Part shown: positions 58,261 through 64,000 of the stretch, piece after piece
How the letters are laid out: each line of letters starts with the position of its first letter
Position numbering within the stretch: position 1 is the stretch's first letter
Source of the DNA: Agathobaculum ammoniilyticum
GTDB lineage: Bacteria > Bacillota > Clostridia > Oscillospirales > Butyricicoccaceae
DNA length: 64,000 bases
Assembly: GCF_025567315.1 (NCBI RefSeq)
Contig: NZ_JAOQJE010000005.1
Coordinates: forward strand, 124,001-188,000
Reading direction: 5' to 3'
Made by a program: the position numbers and the translations under genes
The notes under the pieces: model-generated
Seen by the model: the letters and a program-made list of their open reading frames with translations, nothing else
What the model was told of the DNA's origin: nothing
Databases searched by the model: none

Positions 58261-58642
58261 ATGCCGCAGGCTGCTGGAAGCGCTGCTGCGCGACAGCGGC
58301 GTGCCGTGGGAGCAGAGCGGCGTATGGACGCGCTTCCGTTTTCGCGAGGGCGTGATGGTGTGGGAGCTTGCCTGCCGGTGCAGGCGGGGCGAGGTGTTGA
58401 TCTACAGCCGTTATCCTATGGCCGCGCGCGAATGGGCGGCGGCGCTCGAAGCCTGTGGCGAAGCGAACGGCGCGCTGACGCGCGGCGCGATGTTCCTGCA
58501 GGGTGAAACACCGGTTTTCCGCATCCGCGCCGACTTGGGCGACCCTTACAGCGCGCGCGAGCGGCTGGCAGAGGCGCTCGAATACAGCGCGGCGGTGATG
58601 GCGCGCTATTGGGGCGCGTTCCAGAACGCCTGCCGCGGCTGA
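58247..58642 (+). CDS. Second YbjN/chaperone-like protein (131 aa)
   Basis: TTG 58247 has GGGAGG eight bases upstream and overlaps the preceding gene by 14 bases. Sequence QEDECRRLLEALLRDSGVPW, then RFREGVMVWELACRCRRGEVLIYSRY strands and a long C-terminal helix with ARERLAEALEYSAAVMARYW. The helix-sheet-helix plan matches type III chaperone-like folds and parallels the gene at 52525-53010. Probably a chaperone for a component of the injection machine. Confidence 0.55.
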   Translation: MQEDECRRLLEALLRDSGVPWEQSGVWTRFRFREGVMVWELACRCRRGEVLIYSRYPMAAREWAAALEACGEANGALTRGAMFLQGETPVFRIRADLGDPYSARERLAEALEYSAAVMARYWGAFQNACRG

Positions 58643-58664
58643 CCGTTTTTTGTGCGGGATCGGG

Positions 58665-58710
58665 TTTGAGAAATAAACCGGGCGACCCGAGGCCTGGTTT
58701 ATTTCTCAAA
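58665..58710. repeat. 15-bp perfect inverted repeat upstream of the sheath gene
   Basis: TTTGAGAAATAAACC (58665-58679) and GGTTTATTTCTCAAA (58696-58710) with a 16-base loop. No T run follows, so it is not a standard terminator. It may be an operator, an attenuating hairpin or an RNA-processing site between the small genes and the structural operon. Confidence 0.7.
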
Positions 58711-58750
58711 CGTCCGCGAAAATAATAGAAGCAGACCCAGTACAATTTAG

Positions 58751-58808
58751 AAAGGAGGGGAGCTTCACGACCGGCCCCCAGCCAACTACAATGGCGTGAA
58801 GCAAAAAC
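58751..58808 (+). promoter_or_regulatory. Sheath gene leader: ribosome site bridged to start by a hairpin
   Basis: AAAGGAGG (58751-58758) is 50 bases from ATG 58809 and no other ribosome site lies closer. Between them GCTTCACG (58762-58769) pairs with CGTGAAGC (58795-58802), leaving three bases before and six after the stem, an effective spacing of about nine. A TACAAT-like -10 box lies at 58741-58746. The bridging is inferred from the pairing. Confidence 0.5.
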
Positions 58809-60581
58809 ATGGCAGAATATTTATCCCCAGGTGTGTATGTGGAGGAGTATGACTCGGGTGCGACCCCGATGCAGGGCGTCAGCACCAGCACGGCGGGTTT
58901 TGTCGGCCTGGCGGAGCGCGGCCCTACGATCGGCCAGCCGCAGCTGGTTACCAGCTTTGCCGACTACACGCGCATATACGGCGGCTATCTGAGCAAGGCG
59001 GGCTATGGCGACGCACGCTATCTGCCTTATGCGGTCGAGCAGTTCTTCATGAACGGCGGCGCGCGCGCCTACATCATGCGCGCCGTGCCGGGCGACGCAA
59101 AAGCTGCTGCCCTGACGACCGGCGCGCTGCGCATCACTGCGGCTAACCCGGGCGCCTGGGCGGAAAAGATGCGCGTGACTGTCGCGGCCTCCAGCAAGGC
59201 CAAGACCCAGGTGCTCGCGGCGAGCGGTGCGGACCTGACGCTCAAGAACGCGGACGGGTTCAATACCGGAGACGTGGTCGAACTGTTCGACGGCAAGACC
59301 GCCGCCTACGCGACCATCAAGAGCGTGCTCGACAGGGTCGTCACCCTGGACGCGCCTTGCGCGCTGGCCGTGGCGGATACCAAGGTCGGCACGGACAAGT
59401 ACATCCGTACCTGCGAAATCACCATCACCGCCCGCCTGGACGATACGGTGGAGGTCTTTGAAAACCTGTCCCTCAAGCCCGAGGCGCTTAACTATGCGCC
59501 GGTCAAGACCGCCAAGAGCGACCTGATCCGCGTGGAGATCGTGCCGGTCAAGGCGGCGGCGCCCGCGCCGGCGGCCAAGGAAGAGGGCAAGGAGAAAAAG
59601 GAAGCGTCCGCAGTGCCAGCCAAGGCGGCCGGCATCACGCCGTATGAGCTATGCGGCGGCGCGGGGGACGAAATGGTGCTGACCCTACAGGGCGGCAGCG
59701 ACGGATCGGTACAGAGCGTCACACCGGACGCGTACATCGGTGCGGACGACGGCCCGGGCCGCCGCACCGGCCTGCAGGCGTTCCAGGAGAACGGCGTGGT
59801 ATCCGTGCTGGCGATCCCCGGCGTGACCGCGCCCGAGGTACAGGCGGCGCTGATCAGCTTCTGCGAGAACCGCAAGAGCTGCTTTGCCATCCTCGACGTG
59901 CCGATGGACCTGAAAAAGACGAACGACGTGGCTACCTTCCGCGATATGTACGACTCGACCTACGCAGCGATGTACCATCCATGGCTGCAGATGTTTGACG
60001 CGGGCGCCAAACGCGCGGATTACTTCCCGCCCTCCGGCGCGATGGCAGGCGTCTACGCCCGCAGCGACAACAGCCGCGGCGTGCATAAGGCCCCTGCGAA
60101 CGAGGTCGTCCGCGGCTGCACTGGCCTGTCCTGCAATTACAACGTGGGTGAGCAGGATATCCTCAATCCGATCGGTGTCAACCTGATCCGCGCGCTGCCC
60201 GGCCAGGGCATCCGCGTATGGGGGGCGCGCACGATCAGCTCGAACGGGCTGTGGAAGTACCTCAACGTGCGCCGCCTGTTCATCTTCATCGAGGAGTCGA
60301 TCAAGGCGAACACCAACTGGGTGGTATTCGAGCCCAACAGCGAAACGCTGTGGAGCCGCGTGACCCGCACGATCGAGACCTTCCTTGCGACCTGCTGGCG
60401 CGACGGCGCGCTGGCCGGCTCCAGTCCGGAGCAGGCGTTCTTCGTAGAGTGCGGCCCGACAACCATGACGCAGGATGATATCGACAACGGCCGCCTGATC
60501 TGCCAGATCGGTATCGCGCCGGTCAAGCCCGCTGAATTCGTGATCTTCCGCATCACGCAGAAGACCGCGACCGGCGAATAA
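58809..60581 (+). CDS. Contractile tail sheath protein (590 aa)
   Basis: Starts MAEYLSPGVYVEEYDSG, the classic sheath N-terminus, continues SFADYTRIYGGYL and ends with the C-terminal core (RGCTGLSCNYNVGEQDILN, GIRVWGARTI, YLNVRRLFIFIEESIK, FVIFRITQ). An insertion domain (about 110-310) includes an Ala/Lys/Glu-rich linker. This is the Afp/Pvc/R-pyocin-type sheath whose contraction drives the inner tube. It lies in a locus without head genes and with DUF4157, so it is part of an extracellular contractile injection system rather than of the prophage at the left. Confidence 0.95.
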   Translation: MAEYLSPGVYVEEYDSGATPMQGVSTSTAGFVGLAERGPTIGQPQLVTSFADYTRIYGGYLSKAGYGDARYLPYAVEQFFMNGGARAYIMRAVPGDAKAAALTTGALRITAANPGAWAEKMRVTVAASSKAKTQVLAASGADLTLKNADGFNTGDVVELFDGKTAAYATIKSVLDRVVTLDAPCALAVADTKVGTDKYIRTCEITITARLDDTVEVFENLSLKPEALNYAPVKTAKSDLIRVEIVPVKAAAPAPAAKEEGKEKKEASAVPAKAAGITPYELCGGAGDEMVLTLQGGSDGSVQSVTPDAYIGADDGPGRRTGLQAFQENGVVSVLAIPGVTAPEVQAALISFCENRKSCFAILDVPMDLKKTNDVATFRDMYDSTYAAMYHPWLQMFDAGAKRADYFPPSGAMAGVYARSDNSRGVHKAPANEVVRGCTGLSCNYNVGEQDILNPIGVNLIRALPGQGIRVWGARTISSNGLWKYLNVRRLFIFIEESIKANTNWVVFEPNSETLWSRVTRTIETFLATCWRDGALAGSSPEQAFFVECGPTTMTQDDIDNGRLICQIGIAPVKPAEFVIFRITQKTATGE

Positions 60582-60616
60582 ATAAAGCCCACTGTTGGCA
60601 GAAAGGACGAACATAA

Positions 60617-61096
60617 ATGGCAATCAACTATCCATATAGAGTATTCCGATACCAGGTCGAGATCGACGGCATCAGCCGCGCGGGCTTTTCCGAGGTTTCG
60701 GGCATGAGCTCCTCGGTCGATGCGGTCGAATACCGCGAGGGCGACGACCTGCGCAACACCCCGCGCAAGCTCGCGGGCCTGACCAAGTTCGGCAACGTCA
60801 CCCTGCGCTGGGGCGTGTCCGACGATTCCGACTTCCTCGACTGGGTATACGCGGTCGCGCCGACCAACACCGCGCCCCCGACCGGCATGATACGCCACAA
60901 CGTGACTATCACTCTGATCGACGACGCGGGCAACCCCGGCCCGTCCTGGAACCTGATCAACGCGTGGCCGGTGGGCTACACCGTGCCCGACCTGAACGGC
61001 ATGGGCGGCGAGGTCGCCATCCAGTCGCTCGAGTTGTGCCATGAGGGCCTCGAGCACACGCCGGGCGGCGTAGCGGGCGAGCCCTCCACGATCTGA
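60617..61096 (+). CDS. gp19-family tail tube protein, no. 1 (159 aa)
   Basis: MAINYPYRVFRYQVEIDGIS start and GFSEVSGMSSSVDAVEYREG, LTKFGNVTLRWGVSDD, DFLDWVYAV, RHNVTITLIDDAGNPG and WNLINAWPVGY are hallmarks of the T4 gp19/Afp1 tube family, which stacks into the rigid inner tube. It follows the sheath, as in most contractile injection loci. AGAAAGGACG ribosome site. Confidence 0.93.
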   Translation: MAINYPYRVFRYQVEIDGISRAGFSEVSGMSSSVDAVEYREGDDLRNTPRKLAGLTKFGNVTLRWGVSDDSDFLDWVYAVAPTNTAPPTGMIRHNVTITLIDDAGNPGPSWNLINAWPVGYTVPDLNGMGGEVAIQSLELCHEGLEHTPGGVAGEPSTI

Positions 61097-61221
61097 TAGC
61101 AGCGCTCTGTTTTCGGCCTGCGCCCCGGCTTTCCGCCGGGGCGGCCGGAAGCGCACGGGAGGCCGCTTCCCGTCAAGCGCCCGTGCACTTCCGACCCCTT
61201 TGAAGCGAAAGGAGAAGCTAC

Positions 61222-61581
61222 ATGGAGACTGAATTTGAGTTTGAACTGCCGCGCGGCTATGTGGACCAGAACGGCGACGTACACCGGCGCGGCACCATGC
61301 GCCTGGCGACTGCGGCGGACGAGATCCTGCCCCTGCGCGACCCACGCGTGCAGCAGAATTCCGGCTACCTAACCATCATCCTGCTCTCGCGCGTCATCAC
61401 GCGGCTGGGTACGCTCAGCAGCATCAACACGCGGGTGATCGAGAACCTGTTCACCATGGATCTCGCCTATCTGCAGGATCTGTACCAGCGCATCAATATG
61501 TCCGAGCTGCCGGTTTACAAGGTGACCTGCCCGCACTGCAACCAAGCGGTTGAGGTGCCGCTGGATTTTTTGTTGAGCTAG
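61222..61581 (+). CDS. Tail assembly chaperone-like protein with CxxC (119 aa)
   Basis: Begins METEFEFELPRGYVDQNGDV, then AADEILPLRDPRVQQNSGY, a helix LLSRVITRLGTLSSIN and a terminal VTCPHCNQAVEVPLDFLLS, a half zinc-ribbon. The layout matches the gp41-like tail assembly proteins located between tube genes in contractile injection systems. GCGAAAGGAG lies upstream. One CxxC alone may dimerise to bind zinc; this is inference. Confidence 0.72.
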   Translation: METEFEFELPRGYVDQNGDVHRRGTMRLATAADEILPLRDPRVQQNSGYLTIILLSRVITRLGTLSSINTRVIENLFTMDLAYLQDLYQRINMSELPVYKVTCPHCNQAVEVPLDFLLS

Positions 61582-61586
61582 GACTG

Positions 61587-61766
61587 GTGCTGTACCCGCA
61601 GGAGCGCATATATCAGGAGATGACGTTCCTGTCGTACTACCTGCACTGGTCCCGAGACGAGGTCATGCGCCTGAACCATCTGGAACGCCGCCGGTGGTGC
61701 AGGGAGGTCTCGGCTGTGAACAAAAAGCTCAGTAATACCGAGCAGAATACCTTTGAATTCCGCTGA
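61587..61766 (+). CDS. DUF6760-like small injection-system protein (59 aa)
   Basis: GTG 61587 lies five bases after the preceding stop with AGGA overlapping it. The peptide starts LYPQERIYQEMTFLSYYLHW and continues SRDEVMRLNHLERRRWCREV. The L-Y-x-E-x-x-x-L-x-x-x-x-H-W-x-x-D-E-x-x-x-L-x-H-x-E-R-R-R-W pattern is that of the short conserved protein found after tube genes in contractile injection systems. It links sheath and tube biogenesis in known loci, but its exact role is not established. Confidence 0.75.
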   Translation: MLYPQERIYQEMTFLSYYLHWSRDEVMRLNHLERRRWCREVSAVNKKLSNTEQNTFEFR

Positions 61767-61786
61767 AAGCAGGGAGGGAAAGCAAG

Positions 61787-62272
61787 ATGGGCATCACCTA
61801 TCAAGAACCCTTTAAGGCTTTCCGCTTCCTGGTGGAGGTGGAGAGCGGCGGCGTGGCCGTGGCGGCGTTCACGCATTTTTCCGGCGTGAAAATGACGGTT
61901 GACACCGTGCAGGCGCGCTCGGGTAACGACAACCGTGGCGTGCAGGACTATATCCCTGTGCTGACGCGCTTTGAGCCGGTCACGCTGACCAAGGGCGTGG
62001 TGGGGGATAACGACTTTCTGGACTGGCTTTTCTCCGCGGCCGCAGGGCCGGAGGCAGGGCCGAAGGGCGCGGGGCTGCGGCGCACGCTCAACATCGTGGC
62101 GCTGGACGACAAGGGCAACCGCGGCGTGACCTGGTCGCTCAGGGACGCGCTGCCCATCGGCTACGAGCTGACGCCGATGGACGGCGGGCGCAGCGAGGTG
62201 CTTTCGGAAAGCCTTACCTTTGCCATCACCGGCATGGAGCGCATCACGCACGAGCCACCCCAGTCGGGATGA
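61787..62272 (+). CDS. gp19-family tail tube protein, no. 2 (161 aa)
   Basis: Sequence MGITYQEPFKAFRFLVEVES, AFTHFSGVKMTVDTVQARSG, VTLTKGVVGDNDFLDWLF and WSLRDALPIGYELTPMDGG follow the same tube pattern as no. 1 but with low identity. Second tube paralogues usually form the tube-baseplate junction (Afp5-like). Ribosome site GGGAGGG before ATG 61787. Located between the DUF6760-like gene and tube no. 3. Confidence 0.88.
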   Translation: MGITYQEPFKAFRFLVEVESGGVAVAAFTHFSGVKMTVDTVQARSGNDNRGVQDYIPVLTRFEPVTLTKGVVGDNDFLDWLFSAAAGPEAGPKGAGLRRTLNIVALDDKGNRGVTWSLRDALPIGYELTPMDGGRSEVLSESLTFAITGMERITHEPPQSG

Positions 62273-62309
62273 TATGACCAAACCGCCCAGCAAGGAGGTG
62301 TACTGCGGC

Positions 62310-62729
62310 ATGGCGTATTTGTCGGGCGCTTATTTTGAGGTGATGCTGATTGGTACAGGCGCTGTGCTGGAAGGGAAGTTCACCTCGGTATCCGGCCTGG
62401 ATATGGAGGTCGAGTATGAGATTTTCAACGAAGGCGGGCTGAATTACCCGCGGTTCTTTTTCAAGCAGAACAAGCCGCAGGTGCTCGTACTCGAGCAGGG
62501 TACGGTGACCAGCGTGGACTCGGTCTCGCTGCTGATGAACATGTGCAACCTGGGCATGTCCATCCCGCTGGCGGGGACGGTCATCCTCAAGGACAGCTTC
62601 GGTACGCCCCAGCGCACCTGGTCGATCGTGGGCGCGTACCTGCAGAAGTATGTGGGGCCGTCGCTGGACAGCAACCAGGCCGCGCTGGCGGTCAGCCGGA
62701 TTGAACTGATATACAATGGGTGCTGCTGA
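62310..62729 (+). CDS. gp19-family tail tube-like protein, no. 3 (139 aa)
   Basis: ATG 62310 is chosen because AAGGAGGTG lies nine bases upstream; ATG 62274 in the same frame has no site. MAYLSGAYFEVMLIGTGAVL, KFTSVSGLDMEVEYEIFNEG and RFFFKQNKPQVLVLEQGTV are typical of the short tube-initiator or Afp1/5-related paralogue. Its stop overlaps the next start (TGATG). Three tube proteins in a row suggest shaft, initiator and junction roles. Confidence 0.82.
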   Translation: MAYLSGAYFEVMLIGTGAVLEGKFTSVSGLDMEVEYEIFNEGGLNYPRFFFKQNKPQVLVLEQGTVTSVDSVSLLMNMCNLGMSIPLAGTVILKDSFGTPQRTWSIVGAYLQKYVGPSLDSNQAALAVSRIELIYNGCC

Positions 62730-64000
62730 TGGATTCAATTGCCGTAACAAAAACGGATATGGCGGTAGCGAAAAGGGACAGGCTGGGCCTGTCTCTATTT
62801 GGGCTGTTGTCGCTTGCGTTCGGTGACGAGATCCGCACCCGCAGCGCCTGGCAGACCGGACTGTACCGCGAGGAGCCGCTCGCGCTGCTGGAGGAGGGCG
62901 AGCCTGTCCTCGCCCATGCGCCGGAGCGGGAGCTGCATCTGGACGTAGACCTCAAGGTTGTGCTGGAAACGCTCAAGAAGGAGCGGCGGCAGGCGGATAA
63001 ACGGCAGGCGCAGGCGGTGGCGCGTATTTTGGAACGGGTCTACCTGCTCGAGCGTCGCGTCAGCGAGGCCGCGCCCGCGCAGGCGCATGTAAACGTGCGG
63101 CTTGAGCTGCCGCGGGAGGAAACGCGCGCGGCACGGCACAGGGCGGCAGGAGCCGCACAGACGCACGCGGCGGATACCCTCCTGTCCACGCGGGAGAGGT
63201 CGCTGGCTGTTGCCGTTCAGGCGGTTGCGGCTGCGGAAAACGCGCGGCAGGCCGCGCGACCGGAGGGTAAATTGACAGATACGCCGCAGGCGGGCCGCAC
63301 GGCCGCCGCCGGAAAGCCGTTCCGCGCGCCCATCGGCATGCAGGCCGCCGCAGCAGTGCGGCAGGCGCGCCGTGCAGGGGCGGGCCGCGCGCGGCAGACC
63401 GCAGCGTACGGACAGACCGGATGGGCGATTACCCCGCTCACGCCGGTTTCGTGGAGCACAGCCGCCCCAGCAGGGGAAGGTTGGTCGCCCCGCTGGCAGG
63501 CAGAGCATCCGGGCTTTACCGCCTCCAAAGGGGTAAGGGGCGCGGAGAAAGGACAGCCCCTCGGCGGGAGCATCCTGCTGCCGGACCAGCTCCGCTTACG
63601 TAGACAGCGCGCGCTGGAGCAGGCGGAAGCCGAAGCGATCCCGAGCGGCGTGCTTGCACAAGAGCAGACGCTGACCCATCCGCATGCCGCCGCGCAGGAG
63701 ACGGGCGGCGCTGTGCGCCGGATGGTGCAGCGGCTGGACCGCGCGGTCGAACAGGCCGTGCGGCGGTCGGTGCAGCGGGAAGAAAACGGTGCGGGCGGTG
63801 GCACAGAAGAACGGGATCATACGGCGTTGTCCGAAAAAATGGACAGCAAGCCGGCGCGGACGGGCGTGGTACGTAAGGAAAGCCGGGTAGCTGCGGAATC
63901 CGGTAAGCCGGATTCCGCTGTGGATACCGCCCGCGCGGCACGTCAAACGGATACGGCAGCGGCCCAGACGGAACAATCCGCTGCAGCATCGCCGCAAAAC
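62729..64000 (+). CDS. Large Ala/Arg/Gln-rich injection-locus protein, truncated by window edge
   Basis: ATG 62729 overlaps the previous stop and the frame stays open for 424 codons to the last base. N-terminus (1-110): GLSLFGLLSLAFGDEIRTRS, WQTGLYREEPLALLEE and a charged coiled coil KVVLETLKKERRQADKRQAQ. Residues from about 115 on are extremely Ala/Arg/Gln/Thr-rich, coiled-coil or disordered, with occasional aromatic patches (GWAITPLTPVSWS). Not a recognised family. Position after the tube genes suggests a tape-measure-like ruler, a spike-carrier or a second cargo. The C-terminus beyond the window is needed to decide. Confidence 0.7.
   Translation, partial: MDSIAVTKTDMAVAKRDRLGLSLFGLLSLAFGDEIRTRSAWQTGLYREEPLALLEEGEPVLAHAPERELHLDVDLKVVLETLKKERRQADKRQAQAVARILERVYLLERRVSEAAPAQAHVNVRLELPREETRAARHRAAGAAQTHAADTLLSTRERSLAVAVQAVAAAENARQAARPEGKLTDTPQAGRTAAAGKPFRAPIGMQAAAAVRQARRAGAGRARQTAAYGQTGWAITPLTPVSWSTAAPAGEGWSPRWQAEHPGFTASKGVRGAEKGQPLGGSILLPDQLRLRRQRALEQAEAEAIPSGVLAQEQTLTHPHAAAQETGGAVRRMVQRLDRAVEQAVRRSVQREENGAGGGTEERDHTALSEKMDSKPARTGVVRKESRVAAESGKPDSAVDTARAARQTDTAAAQTEQSAAASPQN

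Noticed and set aside
58791..58799. ATG GCG TGA mini-frame in the sheath leader
   Set aside because: A two-codon start-stop could act as a leader cistron, but it is too far from the ribosome site and lies in the loop/stem of the hairpin; chance is likely.
1..64000. CRISPR arrays, rRNA genes, insertion sequences
   Set aside because: No regularly spaced direct repeats, no rRNA-like blocks and no transposase motifs were found on reading both strands.

Overview
The window reads as a chromosome segment of a gut-type anaerobic Clostridia (Oscillospiraceae/Butyricicoccaceae-like). The grounds are consensus sigma-A promoters with strong AAGGAGG ribosome sites, a flavodiiron protein beside an acyl-CoA dehydrogenase-EtfA-rubredoxin fusion, AzlC/D-type genes, TRAP-linked sugar catabolism and a gut-type C-A-T-R NRPS. 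Genus cannot be fixed by eye. No rRNA, CRISPR array or insertion sequence was seen. One assembly gap of 244 N lies at 5822-6065.

Region 1 (1-11.85 kb) is the right part of a siphovirus-type prophage: tape measure, distal tail and baseplate genes, two copies of a glycine-rich fibre cassette, an XkdX-like gene, an XhlA-like protein, holin, amidase, then an Xre/ImmA immunity pair and tiny cargo genes. A complete-looking type I toxin-antitoxin locus sits between holin and amidase. It ends at the 3' half of a tRNA-Ser gene, a likely attachment site. Region 2 (11.96-15.58 kb, minus strand) is a decayed integrative element: frameshifted tyrosine integrase, Xis-like HTH, FtsK/TraB-type ATPase and a Rep helicase that has lost its nickase half. 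It abuts an azlC-azlD deletion chimera.

Region 3 (16.2-24.6 kb) holds a TetR/HMA/heterodimeric ABC exporter group with shared operator-like dyads, then the dehydrogenase-EtfA-rubredoxin fusion and FprA, a plausible oxygen-disposal pair. Region 4 (24.6-40.8 kb) is a LysR-flanked catabolic island: a TRAP transporter, four xylose-isomerase-like TIM barrels, three Gfo/Idh/MocA oxidoreductases, a Zn alcohol dehydrogenase, SIS, ROK, cupin, a DapA-family aldolase and a ribokinase-like kinase. It probably imports and dismantles an oxidised or keto sugar, sugar acid, inositol or glycoside.

Region 5 (40.9-50.8 kb) is a co-oriented minus-strand run that puts a single-module NRPS (C-A-T-reductase) among signalling genes: a SARP-type response regulator, a LytTR protein, an RsbV-like STAS protein, a SpoIIE/RsbU-type phosphatase, an RsbW-like kinase and an AgrC-like histidine kinase. 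Divergent from it are two LytTR regulators. Region 6 (52.5-64 kb, continuing past the edge) is an extracellular contractile injection system: two YbjN/chaperone-like genes, a 1010-residue DUF4157 protein (likely cargo), sheath, three gp19-family tube proteins, assembly chaperone, a DUF6760-like small protein and an unfinished Ala/Arg-rich protein. Regions 5 and 6 are the most likely home of an undescribed system: a peptide-aldehyde-type synthase wired into partner-switching and LytTR signalling beside a contractile injection machine.
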